A stretch of DNA of 53,712 bases from Thauera linaloolentis 47Lol = DSM 12138 (GCF_000310205.1 NZ_AMXE01000017.1:1-53712), one strand, 5' to 3'. Positions 1 to 9,180 are shown, counted from the stretch's first letter. Translations and numbers: made by a program. Notes: generated by a model from the letters alone, not told the origin.

Positions 1-949
1 CGCCGGCCAGCTTCGCGGCGGCCGGGGCCATGCGCGCTCCGGCCATGACCGCACCGCCCACGCCAGTCGCGGCGGCGCCGATGGCAACACCCGTGCCGAC
101 AGCACCAACCGCCGCGCCGGCCATCGCGCCCGCGCCGAGTTGCGGCGCACCGGACACGAGGCCCGTGGCGATGCCGGGGCCGAAGATGCCGAGCGCCAGC
201 AAGGCGAGCGAGGCCAGCATCACGACCAGCGCGTGGTCGATGGAAGGCTCGTCAGGGTGAACCTGGAACTCAGCGAACAGGCCCGAGCCGATGCCGACGA
301 TGACGGCCAGCACCAAGACCTTGATGCCCGACGACACCACGTTGCCGAGCACCTTTTCCGCGAGGAATGAGGTTTTGTTCCAGAGCGCAAACGGGATCAA
401 GACAAAGCCGGCCAGCGTCGTCAGCTTGAACTCGATCAGCGTGATGAAAAGCTGCACCGCCAGCACGAAGAAGCAGAGGATCACCACCAGCCAGGCGAGA
501 AACATCACCACGATGGGATCGAGGTTCACGAACACCTCGGGAAAGCCCGCCATGTCGCCGATCTGCTCCAAGATCGGCGCGCCCGCATCGATGCCGGTCT
601 TTGCCAGCCGGCCCGGCTGCAAGAAGTTCTCCATCGTGATGGCCGAGCCGGTGGCGGTGATACCCAGCCCGGCAAAGGAGCGGAACACGATGCTGGCCAG
701 CCAGTTGAAGTTGTTGATGATGTAGGCGAAGGCACCGACGTAGAGCACCTTGCGCAGCAGCTTGGCGATCACGTCCTCGCCTTGGCCGGTCGCATGGCTC
801 ATGGCCCAATACAGGCCCGCGATGGTCATGTCGATGACGATGAGCGTGGCCGTCAGGAACGCCACTTCGCCTTGCAGCAGTCCGAAACCGGAGTCGATGT
901 AGCGCGAGAACGTATCGAGGAATCTGTCGATGATGGTCACGTCATTCAT
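1..949 (-). CDS. trbL: TrbL mating-pore membrane protein (3' end cut by window edge)
   Basis: TrbL is an inner-membrane component of the P-type conjugative type IV secretion channel (VirB6-like). The 316 visible codons give several hydrophobic segments separated by short loops. A Gly/Ala-rich stretch near the visible C-terminal part is usual for TrbL. The start is the ATG at 949, which overlaps the trbK stop as ATGA, so translation is probably coupled. The reading frame stays open to base 1 and no stop is seen, so the gene continues outside the window. It is the last visible gene of the traG-trb operon. Confidence 0.9.
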   Translation of the reverse strand, partial: MNDVTIIDRFLDTFSRYIDSGFGLLQGEVAFLTATLIVIDMTIAGLYWAMSHATGQGEDVIAKLLRKVLYVGAFAYIINNFNWLASIVFRSFAGLGITATGSAITMENFLQPGRLAKTGIDAGAPILEQIGDMAGFPEVFVNLDPIVVMFLAWLVVILCFFVLAVQLFITLIEFKLTTLAGFVLIPFALWNKTSFLAEKVLGNVVSSGIKVLVLAVIVGIGSGLFAEFQVHPDEPSIDHALVVMLASLALLALGIFGPGIATGLVSGAPQLGAGAMAGAAVGAVGTGVAIGAAATGVGGAVMAGARMAPAAAKLAG

Positions 950-1284
950 GGCGTGTCCTCCGTAGCCGCGAGCGGCGCATCGCCTTCTGGCGCGTCGTCC
1001 TCGGGCGTATCGAAGCTGGGCGGGATCGGCGGCAGGTCGGCCAGCGAGCCGTACTCGTCCGGCCCGGTGTGGCCGGCGAAGAAGCGCCGCCGGAAAGCAT
1101 CGGCGGCGGCGCAGCAGGTGTCTTCGCCTACGGCCCGTCGGTCGGCCGCGCATTGCGCGCGCAGCGCCTTGAGCCGCACGGGATTGGCGGCCAAGTCGTC
1201 GGCCAGGTTCCCGGCCCGTTGTTCATCGGACGACTGGCCGCACGCGGTCAGCAGCACGGCCAGCAGGACGGAAGCGCATCGCAT
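946..1284 (-). CDS. trbK: TrbK, entry-exclusion lipoprotein of the trb operon
   Basis: A 112-residue secreted lipoprotein. The N-terminus has a short hydrophobic stretch ending in the lipobox LTAC, with the lipidated Cys at residue 15. In IncP systems TrbK sits at the inner membrane and stops entry of a second copy of the same element. The mature part has a conserved-looking core (LAANP, RLKALRAQC, then a paired Cys and FRRRFF). The C-terminal tail is acidic and Pro-rich. The gene lies 11 nt after trbJ and overlaps trbL by 4 nt. A clear paralogue lies at 8917-9180. Confidence 0.85.
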   Translation of the reverse strand: MRCASVLLAVLLTACGQSSDEQRAGNLADDLAANPVRLKALRAQCAADRRAVGEDTCCAAADAFRRRFFAGHTGPDEYGSLADLPPIPPSFDTPEDDAPEGDAPLAATEDTP

Positions 1285-1295
1285 GGCCGCCTCCG

Positions 1296-2027
1296 TCAGT
1301 TGTTGTTGTAGAAATCGACGGCCTGCGGCGTGTACGGCGTGCCGGTGCCGAGAAAGCGCCGCCGCACTTCGCGGGCGCGCTCGGTGGCCGCCGCCTGCCG
1401 CGCCAGTTCCAGCGAGGCGGCCCGGTCTTGCGTGATCTGGAGCTGCTGGGCCTGGATGGACTGCTTGGCCTGCAAGGCGAGAAGCTGGTTCGTCGCCTGC
1501 ATGGCTTGCAGCGCGCCGGTGGCCGACTGGCTTTGGCTCACGAGGTCGGCCAGCGCGCCTTCGTCTTGGGCCAGGTTCTGCGACACCTGCGCCTGCATCC
1601 GCATGGCGGTGTGCAGCCCGTCGAGCGAGTTCTTCCAGCGCTCGCGAGCATCGCGGAACATCTGATCGCCGCTGATGGTGGCGGCGTACTGCTCCGGGTA
1701 CAGCCGTGCGAATTCGCTGTCGAGGTTCTGCACGTCATAGGCCAGTCCCTGCGCTTCGGCAATCAGGCGTTCGGTGGTGGCGAGTGTCGAGCGCAGCCGG
1801 TTGACGATGTTGAAATCCAGATTCGCCAGGTTGCGCGCCTGGTTGATGAGCATGTCCGCTTCGTTCTGGAGCTGCTGAATCTGGTTGTTGATCTGCTCCA
1901 TCGTGCGGATCGCCGTCAGTGTGTTCTGCACGAGGTTGGTGGGATCGACCACCACCCATTGGGCTTGGACGGTGGAAACGGTGCAGAGCATGGCCGCGAC
2001 GGTGGCGGCGAGAAGACGCTTTTTCAT
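1296..2027 (-). CDS. trbJ: TrbJ, secreted mating-pore protein
   Basis: TrbJ is a periplasmic VirB5-like protein of the P-type conjugation channel. The 243-residue product has a typical signal peptide (MKKR, hydrophobic run, TVQA cleavage site near residue 22). After this comes a Gln/Asn/Ala-rich, largely helical region with heptad-like spacing that suggests coiled coil. An in-frame Met lies further upstream, but the ATG at 2027 is chosen because it gives the signal peptide and overlaps the trbE stop as ATGA. The C-terminal end (GTPYTPQAVDFYN) is like the family. Confidence 0.88.
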   Translation of the reverse strand: MKKRLLAATVAAMLCTVSTVQAQWVVVDPTNLVQNTLTAIRTMEQINNQIQQLQNEADMLINQARNLANLDFNIVNRLRSTLATTERLIAEAQGLAYDVQNLDSEFARLYPEQYAATISGDQMFRDARERWKNSLDGLHTAMRMQAQVSQNLAQDEGALADLVSQSQSATGALQAMQATNQLLALQAKQSIQAQQLQITQDRAASLELARQAAATERAREVRRRFLGTGTPYTPQAVDFYNNN

Positions 2028-4471
2028 GGCTGGTTCTCCAGTGTTTGGGACAGGAAGGAAGCCGCCGCCGGCGAGGACGGCAGCAGGTCGGCGGCCCAAT
2101 CAAGGCCGCGATGGCGCAGCCACGCACCGGCAAAGCCGGGAGCGCCGGCCTGCGTCAGCACGCGGTCGATGTCGCGTTGGTCTTGTGGTGTGGATGCGCC
2201 CGCGAAGGCGAGCGCGGCCGGCCCCAGGTCGAGGTCGAACAGGCGATTGCCGAGGCGCGATTGGTAGTAGTAGTCGCGCTTGGGCTGCGCGGTGGCGACG
2301 ATCTCGATTTGCCGGCTGTTGAGGCCAAAGCCCTCGTAGATCATGCGAATCTGCGGCTCGGTCGCCTGCGGGTTCGGCAAGAAAATCCTACTGGCGCAGC
2401 TCTCGATGATCGCGGGCGCGATGGTCGAGTCCTTGATGTCCGCCAGGCTCTGCGTGGCGAAGATGACGCTGACGTTTTTCTTGCGCAGCGTTTTCAGCCA
2501 CGCCCGGATGCGGGCGGCGAACGCCGGTTCATCGAGGAACAGCCACGCCTCATCGAGAATCAGCAGCGTCGGCGCACCGTCGAAACGCTCATCGAAGCGC
2601 GCGAACAGGTAGCGCAGCACCGCTTGCACGGCGGCGGGGCTGTGCATCAGTTCTTCCATCTCGAAGCCCTGCACCGAACCGGAACCCAGCCGGTCGCGGT
2701 CGGCGTCCAGCAGCTTGCCGTGCGCGCCGCCGAGCACATAGGGCGACAAGGCTTGGCGCAGCGCGTTCGATTGCAGCAGCACCGAAAGCCCGGTCATCGT
2801 CCGCTGTTCAATCGGCGCACCGGCGAGACTGCCGAGCGCCGACCAGATGGCCGCCTTCTCGTCGGGGCCAACGGTCACGCCTTCATGCAGCAGGCGGCCT
2901 TCCACCCATTCGGCCGTCCAGGTGCGGTAGCCCTCGCCGTCGATGCGGGCGAGTGGCTGGAAGGCAATGCCGCCATCGGCTCCGAGGTCGTAGTGCTCGC
3001 CGCCCAAGCCGAGTATGGTGGCGCGCATGGAGCGCCCCATGTCGAAGGCGAAGATGCGCGAGCCGAAGTAGCGGCGGAACTGCATCGCCAGAATGGCGAG
3101 CAGTACCGACTTGCCCATGCCGGTCGGGCCAGCCACCAGCGTGTGTCCCACGTCGCCGATGTGCGTCACCAGCCGGAACGGCGTCGCACCATCGGTGCGG
3201 GTGACGATCAGCGGCGGCCCGCCCAGGTGGTCGTTCTTCTCCGGCCCGGCCCATACCGCCGACAGCGGCATCATGTGCGCGAGATTCAACGTCGAGACGA
3301 TGGGCTGGCGCACATTCGCGTATGCGTTGCCAGGAATCGACGACAGCCACGCATCGACCGCGTTCAAGGTTTCGGGGATAGTGACGAAGCCCCGGCCCTG
3401 GATGACACGCTCCACCATGCGCAGCTTTTCGTCGGCTGCGGCCGGATCGGCGTCGAGCACCGTCACCGTGGCGGTGAGGTAGCCAAAGGCCACTTGGTCA
3501 CCACCCAGCTCCTGCAAGGCAGCATCCGCATCGGCGGCTTTGTTGCTGGCGTCGGTATCGACCAGCGGGCTTTCCTGCTGGAAGATGGTTTCGCGCAGCA
3601 GCGCGACGACGTTCTTCCTTTTCGCAAACCACTGGCGGCGCAGGCGGCCCAACTCCTTTTCCGCCTCGGCTTTGTCCATGCAGACAAAGCGCGTACTCCA
3701 GCGGTAGCCAAAGCCCAGGCGGTTGAGGTCGTCCAGCAGGCCCGGCCAGGTCGAGGTCGGGAAGCCCCGCACCGACACCACCCGCAGGTGCTGGTCGCCC
3801 AAGGTCGGCGCAAGGCCGCCGACCAGCGCGGAATCGGCCAACAGTGCGTCGATGTGGAACGGCACCTCCGGTACCGCCAGCCGGTAGCGGCGCGTCGAAA
3901 CCGTGGCGTGCAGGTAGGTCAGCGTTTCTGCGTCATCGAGCCATGCGATTTCCGGCATCACGCCATCGAGCAGGTCGAATACGCGGTCGGTTTCCGCCAC
4001 GAAGGCATCGAGCCGGCCGCGCCAGTCCACGCCATCGCCCGGCGAGTTCTCGTAGAGCAGTTTGGCGGCGCGGGCGCGGGACTCCTCCGGCGGCAGGTAG
4101 GCCAGCGTCAGGTGATAGCCGCTCTCGAAGTGATGGCCTGATTCCTCGAAGGCGGCGCGGCGTTCTTCCTCCACCAGCCAGGACAGCGGTTCGGGGAAGT
4201 CGGAATGCGGATAGTCCGCCGCCGGCCCGCGCTCGGCTTCGATGAACAAGGCCCAGCCCGACCCGAGCCGGCGCAGCGCGTTGTTGAGCCGCGCCGACGT
4301 GGCGATCAGTTCGCCTTGCGTCGCGCTGTCCAGATCAGGCCCGCGAAAGCGCGCCGTGCGCTGGAAACTGCCATCCTTGTTCAAGACGACACCCGGCGCG
4401 ATCAGTCCGGCCCAGGGGAGCCAGTCGGCCAGCAGCGCAGGCCGCTGGCGGTATTCGGCAAGGTTCAGCAT
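2024..4471 (-). CDS. trbE: TrbE, conjugation ATPase (VirB4 type)
   Basis: TrbE is the VirB4-type ATPase that powers pilus assembly and substrate transfer at the inner membrane. The 815 residues fit the family. The N-terminal half is the CagE/TrbE/VirB domain. The Walker A motif GPTGMGKS is at about residues 448-455. Walker B (LLILDE) is at about 636-641 and is followed by FATQS at about 671-675. An upstream in-frame Met would add 68 residues without the hydrophobic and charged pattern of TrbE, so the ATG at 4471 is used. The gene lies 10 nt after trbD and overlaps trbJ. Confidence 0.95.
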   Translation of the reverse strand: MLNLAEYRQRPALLADWLPWAGLIAPGVVLNKDGSFQRTARFRGPDLDSATQGELIATSARLNNALRRLGSGWALFIEAERGPAADYPHSDFPEPLSWLVEEERRAAFEESGHHFESGYHLTLAYLPPEESRARAAKLLYENSPGDGVDWRGRLDAFVAETDRVFDLLDGVMPEIAWLDDAETLTYLHATVSTRRYRLAVPEVPFHIDALLADSALVGGLAPTLGDQHLRVVSVRGFPTSTWPGLLDDLNRLGFGYRWSTRFVCMDKAEAEKELGRLRRQWFAKRKNVVALLRETIFQQESPLVDTDASNKAADADAALQELGGDQVAFGYLTATVTVLDADPAAADEKLRMVERVIQGRGFVTIPETLNAVDAWLSSIPGNAYANVRQPIVSTLNLAHMMPLSAVWAGPEKNDHLGGPPLIVTRTDGATPFRLVTHIGDVGHTLVAGPTGMGKSVLLAILAMQFRRYFGSRIFAFDMGRSMRATILGLGGEHYDLGADGGIAFQPLARIDGEGYRTWTAEWVEGRLLHEGVTVGPDEKAAIWSALGSLAGAPIEQRTMTGLSVLLQSNALRQALSPYVLGGAHGKLLDADRDRLGSGSVQGFEMEELMHSPAAVQAVLRYLFARFDERFDGAPTLLILDEAWLFLDEPAFAARIRAWLKTLRKKNVSVIFATQSLADIKDSTIAPAIIESCASRIFLPNPQATEPQIRMIYEGFGLNSRQIEIVATAQPKRDYYYQSRLGNRLFDLDLGPAALAFAGASTPQDQRDIDRVLTQAGAPGFAGAWLRHRGLDWAADLLPSSPAAASFLSQTLENQP

Positions 4472-4481
4472 GGCATCCCCC

Positions 4482-4751
4482 TCACACGTCCAGCAGCGGC
4501 TTGTGCTTGATGTGCCGGGCGAAGACCTGCATGAACTGCGGATCGACGCGGGCGCCCCACACCGCCAGCGAATGGCCGACGATCCAGAGCACCACGCCGG
4601 GAATCCATAGTTGCAGGCCCAGCCCGACGGCGGCGGCCAGCGTGCCGTTGGCAATGGCGACTGTTCGCGGCGCACCGCCCATAAGGAGCGGTTCGGTCAG
4701 CGAGCGATGCAGCGGCACCTCGAAACCCGGAAGATCGTTGGCCGTGCTCAT
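4482..4751 (-). CDS. trbD: TrbD, small membrane mating-pore protein
   Basis: An 89-residue VirB3-like inner-membrane protein. It has an N-terminal cytoplasmic stretch with the LTEPLLMGGAPR type motif seen in TrbD. Two adjacent hydrophobic segments follow at about residues 30-65, then a charged C-terminus. It partners TrbE in VirB4-type complexes. The start at 4751 overlaps the trbC stop as ATGA. A longer in-frame reading upstream runs through trbC on the same strand and is not used. Confidence 0.88.
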   Translation of the reverse strand: MSTANDLPGFEVPLHRSLTEPLLMGGAPRTVAIANGTLAAAVGLGLQLWIPGVVLWIVGHSLAVWGARVDPQFMQVFARHIKHKPLLDV

Positions 4752-5134
4752 ACGACGGCCCCGCCGGAGAACGAGAAGAACGACAGGAAGAACGAGGACG
4801 CGGCGAAAGCGATGGACAGGCCGAATACGATCTGGATCAGCTTGCGGAAACCGCCCGACGTGTCGCCGAAGGCAAGCGCGAGGCCCGTGGCGATGATGAT
4901 GATGACCGCGACGATGCGCGCCACCGGCCCCTGAATCGACTCCAGAATGGATTGCAGCGGGCCTTCCCACGGCATCGAGGAGCCGGCGGCCTGTGCCGTG
5001 CCGGCCAGGAACAGCAGCAGCGCGGCCAGCAGCAGCCCTTGCCTTGCAGGGCGGGCCAGGCTGCGCAGCCGTGCCAGGATAGGCAGGCGAGAAAGCGGAT
5101 TTACAGAAAGACGGAAAGCATCAACGTGCGTCAT
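4748..5134 (-). CDS. trbC: TrbC, conjugative pilin precursor
   Basis: TrbC is the major pilin of P-type conjugation systems; in RP4 it is trimmed and cyclised. The 128-residue precursor has a long basic leader and a hydrophobic segment ending in TAQA at about residue 49. The mature part has two hydrophobic helices separated by the short polar loop FGDTSGGFRK, the usual VirB2/TrbC arrangement. In RP4 the peptidase TraF matures TrbC; a traF gene is present at 29146-29742. The gene overlaps trbB and trbD by 4 nt at each side. Confidence 0.9.
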   Translation of the reverse strand: MTHVDAFRLSVNPLSRLPILARLRSLARPARQGLLLAALLLFLAGTAQAAGSSMPWEGPLQSILESIQGPVARIVAVIIIIATGLALAFGDTSGGFRKLIQIVFGLSIAFAASSFFLSFFSFSGGAVV

Positions 5135-6177
5135 GGCAGTTCTCCAGGTTGGTCAAGGGACGGGGAAGAAAGCGGCGGCAGCTCGGGAAGCGGCGTTTCC
5201 AGCGCGTCCGCCAGGCGATAGCCGGCGCCGTCGAAGCCGACGACGCGGGCAATGCTTCCGACGCGGCGCTTGCGGCCACGTCCGGCGATGTGGATGACGA
5301 CATTGATCGCCTCGGCGATCAGCGCACGCGGGGGGTTCACCGCGACTTCGAGAATCAGTTGTTCCAGGCGCAGCAGCGCGCCGAGCGCGGAACCGGCGTG
5401 GATCGTTGCGATTCCGCCGGGGTGGCCGGTGCCCCACACTTTGATGAGGTCGAGGGCTTCGCCGCCGCGTACTTCGCCCACGATTACGCGGTCGGGCCGC
5501 AGGCGCATCGTGGTGCGCACCAGCTCGGTCATCGACACGACGCCCGCGCGGGTGCGCAGCGGCACATGGTCGCGGGCTGCGCATTGCAGCTCAATGGTGT
5601 CTTCGAGCACCAGCACGCGGTCGCCCGTGGCGGCAATCTCGGCCAGCAAGGCATTGGCGAGCGTGGTCTTGCCGCTGCTGGTCGCGCCCGCGATCAGGAT
5701 GTTCTGGCGCTCGCGCACAGCGCGGCGCAGGAAGTCCGCTTGGCTTGCCGTCAGGATGCCGTCGCTGACATAGCGATCCAGGCCGATGATGCTCACGGCC
5801 CGCTTGCGCAGCGCGAAGGCCGGGCCAGGTGCAGCCGGCGGCAGGATGCCCTCGAAGCGTTCGCCCGTCTCCGGCAGTTCGGCGGTCAGCAGCGGCTGGC
5901 CGCAATGCACTTCCGCGCCGACGTGCGCGGCCACCAGGCGAATGATGCGTTCGCCATCGGCCTCGGGCAGTTCGACGCCCAGTGGTGTGCGGCCCGAAGA
6001 CAACCGATCCACCCAGAGGGTGCGGTCGGGGTTGAGCATGATTTCCAGCACATCCGGGTCTTCCAGTGCGGTGGCGATCAGCGGCCCCATTGCCGTGCGC
6101 AGCATCTGGATGCGGCGATCCAGCGAGGTCGCGGCCGACGAACGCGGTTCAGGTGGGATCTGCGGAACGGCGCTCAT
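5131..6177 (-). CDS. trbB: TrbB, conjugation ATPase (VirB11 type)
   Basis: TrbB is the hexameric VirB11-family secretion ATPase at the cytoplasmic face of the channel. The 348 residues show Walker A (GATSSGKT, about 164-171), the Asp box LEDTIEL (about 191-197), Walker B (VIVGEVRG, about 231-238) and the His box GHPGGIATIHA (about 251-261), all intact. The gene overlaps both the upstream copG-type gene and trbC by ATGA, so it is embedded in a tightly coupled operon. Confidence 0.95.
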   Translation of the reverse strand: MSAVPQIPPEPRSSAATSLDRRIQMLRTAMGPLIATALEDPDVLEIMLNPDRTLWVDRLSSGRTPLGVELPEADGERIIRLVAAHVGAEVHCGQPLLTAELPETGERFEGILPPAAPGPAFALRKRAVSIIGLDRYVSDGILTASQADFLRRAVRERQNILIAGATSSGKTTLANALLAEIAATGDRVLVLEDTIELQCAARDHVPLRTRAGVVSMTELVRTTMRLRPDRVIVGEVRGGEALDLIKVWGTGHPGGIATIHAGSALGALLRLEQLILEVAVNPPRALIAEAINVVIHIAGRGRKRRVGSIARVVGFDGAGYRLADALETPLPELPPLSSPSLDQPGELP

Positions 6178-6650
6178 GACGCACGCTCCGCAGTACGTTC
6201 ATGGGCCTCGGCTTGCGCCGCCGCGTCATCCATCCGCATCGGGTCGGGGTGCAGTTCCTCCACCACGTCGCGCACCAGGCTGCGCCCGCGCAGCAGGTGG
6301 CGGCCGAGCTGTTCGACGAACTGCTCGAAGCGAGCCTTGCCCTGGGCACGGGCTGCGTCCTGATGGGCCTCGGGAACCGGCGTGCTGACGGTCAGGAAGT
6401 AGCGGATGAACAGCGCCAGCGTTTCGATCTGGATGGCCTGGTCGCGCTCCAGGCGCTCGACCTGCCGCGACAGGCGATCCAGTCGCTTGGCGATGGCGGC
6501 CTCGCGTTGGTCGCCCGCGTCCGGCGACAGCCAGGACGCCAGGGCAGCGGCAACAATGCTGGACTTCGACACGCCTTTCTTGGCGGCTAGTTCATCGAGA
6601 CGCTTGGCGTGCTCGCGCTGGATGAACAGGTTCAATCGGTATTGGCTCAT
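6174..6650 (-). CDS. CopG-type ribbon-helix-helix regulator of the tra/trb block
   Basis: A 158-residue protein. The first 45 residues look like a ribbon-helix-helix DNA-binding fold (short strand YRLNLFI, then two helices with KGVSKSSIVAAAL). The rest is charged, with a probable coiled coil (LDRLSRQVERLERDQ). In Tn4371-family elements a CopG-type gene lies at this place between traG and trbB. It may regulate its own operon or act as an accessory of the transfer complex; the sequence does not decide this. ATGA overlaps with traG and trbB show it is co-translated. Confidence 0.8.
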   Translation of the reverse strand: MSQYRLNLFIQREHAKRLDELAAKKGVSKSSIVAAALASWLSPDAGDQREAAIAKRLDRLSRQVERLERDQAIQIETLALFIRYFLTVSTPVPEAHQDAARAQGKARFEQFVEQLGRHLLRGRSLVRDVVEELHPDPMRMDDAAAQAEAHERTAERAS

Positions 6651-8683
6651 AAGTCGATTCCGTCGTTGGGGTCGATGGAAGCCAGCCGAGCCGTGCGCTG
6701 CATGGCCTGATCGAACTGACCGGGGAGAGAGGCCGCATAAGGCAGCGGCAGGTCGTCGTCGTCATCGAGCAGCCCCAGGTCGTTGCCTGCGGACAGCGGT
6801 TCGGGGCTGTATCCGGTGACTTCGGATAGCTCGGGCTGGCGGCGCGGGCCGCCGTCTTCGGTGCCGCCCAGGTCGTCGGCGGATGCCGTTGCCAGCGCGA
6901 CGGGCACGGCCGGGATCGCCAGCCCGCTCCAGTCGTCGGGCCGGGCCGGTGGCGCATCGGCATAACGTCCAGTAACTGGCTCGGCCGCGAGCGCCGGCGG
7001 CGGCAGCACGCGCCGCTTGAAATTGGCGTCGGCGTAGTAGCGCAGCTTCTTCGCCTTGATCGGCGCGACGCTGGACACCATCACCACGGCGTCATCGGGT
7101 GGGAGTTGCATCACCTCGCCCGGCGTCAGCAGCGGGCGCGCGGTTTCCTGCCGCGACACCATCAAATGCCCGAGCCACGGCGCGAGCCGGTGGCCGGCAT
7201 AGTTGCGCTGCGCGCGCAGCTCGGTGGCCGTGCCCAGGGTTTCCGAAATCCTTTTTGCCGTGCGTTCGTCGTTGGTGGCGAACGTCACGCGGACATGGCA
7301 GTTGTCGAGGATGGAATGGTTCTGCCCATACGCCTTGTCGATCTGGTTGAGCGACTGCGCGATGAGGAAGCTGCGGATGCCGTAGCCGGCCATGAAGGCA
7401 AGCGCCGACTCGAAAAAGTCGAGCCGACCCAGCGCCGGAAATTCATCGAGCATCAGCAACAGCTTGTGCCGGCGAGCGATGCCATCGGAACCGTCGAGCG
7501 ATTCGGTGAGTCGCCGCCCGATCTGGTTCAAGATGAGCCGGATCAGCGGTTTGGTGCGGCTGATGTCGGACGGCGGCACCACCAGATAGAGCGAAACCGG
7601 GTGTTCGGCGGAAATCAGGTCGGCGATGCGCCAGTCGCAGCGCGAAGTGACTTCGGCCACCGTGGGATCGCGGTACAGGCCGAGGAACGACATTGCGGTG
7701 GACAACACACCGGAGCGCTCGTTGTCCGACTTGTTGAGCACTTCCCGCGCAGCGGATGCGACCACCGGGTGCGACCGACCATCACCATCACTGCCCAGGT
7801 GCTTCGTCGTCATCATCCGGTGCAACGTCAGCTCGAACGGGCACGCCGGGTCACTGAGGAAGTTGGCGACACCGCGCAGCGTCTTGTCCTCACCCGCGTA
7901 GAGCACATGCAGGATGGCACCGACCAACAGTGCATGCGAAGTTTTCTCCCAGTGGTTGCGGCGTTCGAGCGCACCATCGGGATCGACCAAGATGTCGGCC
8001 ACGTTCTGCACGTCGCGCACTTCATGCGCGCCGCGCCGCACTTCCAGCAGCGGGTTGTAGGCCGCCGACTTCGCATCGGTCGGGTTGAACAGCAGGCAAT
8101 GCGAGAAGCGGGAGCGCCAGCCTGCGGTGAGCGTCCAGTTCTCGCCCTTGATGTCGTGAACAACGACGGACGCGGGCCAGCTCAGCAAGGTGGGCACGAC
8201 CAGGCCGACGCCCTTGCCCGAGCGCGTGGGCGCGAAGGTCAGGACGTGTTCCGGGCCTTCGTGCCGCAGGTACTGGCCGCGATGCAGCCCGAGGAATACA
8301 CCAGCGTGCTGCCTCAGCCCGGCTTTGCGAACGTCATCCGCATCGGCCCAGCGTGCCGAACCGTAGGTGGTGACCAGGCGCGATTGCCGTGAGCGCCACA
8401 CCGACATCGCGATAGCCACCACCACGGCCAGCAGGCCGCTGCCGCCCGCGATGGCCCCGCCGATGTCGAAGACCTGGGGCGCGTAGGCATCGAAGAAGAA
8501 CCACCACTCGAACAGCCGCCAGGGGTGATAGATCGGCGTTCCGAAGAAGTCGAACCACGGCGAGCCAAGGCGTAGTTGATAGCCCAGGGCGGCGGCTGTC
8601 CATTGCGTTGCACTCCATACACCGGCGATCACGATGCCGAAAACGGCAGCGATCTGCCCAAACAGCACGCCCTGAGCTTGCAT
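6647..8683 (-). CDS. traG: TraG, conjugative coupling protein (VirD4 type)
   Basis: TraG links the relaxosome to the mating channel. The 678-residue product starts with two membrane helices (about 8-28 and 75-97) separated by a periplasmic loop. The Walker A motif is at about 151-159 (APTRSGKGVG) and Walker B with DEFPALG is at about 410-419. The C-terminal tail is acidic. The ATG at 8683 is preferred to an in-frame Met 33 codons upstream because it places the first helix correctly. It is the first gene of the traG-copG-trb unit; a terminator for the gene before it lies at 8841-8876. Confidence 0.95.
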   Translation of the reverse strand: MQAQGVLFGQIAAVFGIVIAGVWSATQWTAAALGYQLRLGSPWFDFFGTPIYHPWRLFEWWFFFDAYAPQVFDIGGAIAGGSGLLAVVVAIAMSVWRSRQSRLVTTYGSARWADADDVRKAGLRQHAGVFLGLHRGQYLRHEGPEHVLTFAPTRSGKGVGLVVPTLLSWPASVVVHDIKGENWTLTAGWRSRFSHCLLFNPTDAKSAAYNPLLEVRRGAHEVRDVQNVADILVDPDGALERRNHWEKTSHALLVGAILHVLYAGEDKTLRGVANFLSDPACPFELTLHRMMTTKHLGSDGDGRSHPVVASAAREVLNKSDNERSGVLSTAMSFLGLYRDPTVAEVTSRCDWRIADLISAEHPVSLYLVVPPSDISRTKPLIRLILNQIGRRLTESLDGSDGIARRHKLLLMLDEFPALGRLDFFESALAFMAGYGIRSFLIAQSLNQIDKAYGQNHSILDNCHVRVTFATNDERTAKRISETLGTATELRAQRNYAGHRLAPWLGHLMVSRQETARPLLTPGEVMQLPPDDAVVMVSSVAPIKAKKLRYYADANFKRRVLPPPALAAEPVTGRYADAPPARPDDWSGLAIPAVPVALATASADDLGGTEDGGPRRQPELSEVTGYSPEPLSAGNDLGLLDDDDDLPLPYAASLPGQFDQAMQRTARLASIDPNDGIDL

Positions 8684-8840
8684 GACTGGCCTCCGATTTC
8701 TCCTGCGCTGATTCCTCGCTCGAAAGCGGCACAAGGACGTGCCGCATGGCGTGAGGATCAGTGCCGGGTCGGTGCCGGTCAAAGACCGTTATCGGAAGAT
8801 AGATGATGAAAAAAACATCGCTTCTGGCTGCAAAGAACCC

Positions 8841-8876
8841 AATAAAAACGCCGCAGGCGCGGGCGCGCTGCGGCGT
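8841..8876 (-). terminator. Rho-independent terminator after the lysR/trbK-like pair
   Basis: On the minus strand a 9-bp perfect stem (ACGCCGCAG at 8848-8856 pairing with CTGCGGCGT at 8868-8876) is followed by a T-rich tail, seen as AATAAAAA at 8841-8848 on the plus strand. It lies 41 nt past the stop of the small lipoprotein gene, so it should separate that unit from traG. Confidence 0.8.
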
Positions 8877-8916
8877 GTTAGAAGAAAATACAGAATTTCT
8901 TGCGAAGGACTGGCGA

Positions 8917-9180
8917 TCAGAACTTCGGTGGTGTATCCGATGGCGTGTAAGGCGTCTTTCCATCGCCATAGAACCGCTTGCGCGTGGCTTCGGCCACCCG
9001 GTTGCACAACACGTCGCCAAGCGTTGCGCGATCGGTCTTGCATTGCTGGCGCAGATCCTTCAAGCGTGCCGGATCGGCGGCCAGTTCTTCTACAATCGGC
9101 ACGCTGGGCTGCTTGGGTGTCTCCGACGGGCCGCAGGCCGTGAGTACCACAATTAGCAGCATAGGTGTCATTTGCCTCAT
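8917..9180 (-). CDS. Second TrbK/EexN-like entry-exclusion lipoprotein
   Basis: An 87-residue lipoprotein with the lipobox LTAC (Cys at residue 16). Its core matches that of TrbK at 946-1284: LAADPARLKDLRQQC against LAANPVRLKALRAQC, followed in both by a conserved Asp-Arg pair and an RKRF/RRRF block before the tail. It is therefore a paralogue of, or a second import from, the TrbK/EexN family, whose members block redundant entry of related conjugative DNA. The start overlaps the lysR stop as ATGA, so it is co-translated with the LysR gene and not with trb. Confidence 0.8.
   Translation of the reverse strand: MRQMTPMLLIVVLTACGPSETPKQPSVPIVEELAADPARLKDLRQQCKTDRATLGDVLCNRVAEATRKRFYGDGKTPYTPSDTPPKF

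Noticed and set aside
2020-2027. TTTTTCAT, identical to the reported Tn4371-family target repeat
   Set aside because: It is the start of trbJ (MKKR) read on the other strand, inside the conjugation operon. It cannot be the element end.
1919-4141. 740-codon open frame on the plus strand
   Set aside because: It lies opposite trbJ and trbE, which have clear motifs. Long antisense frames are normal at this GC content.
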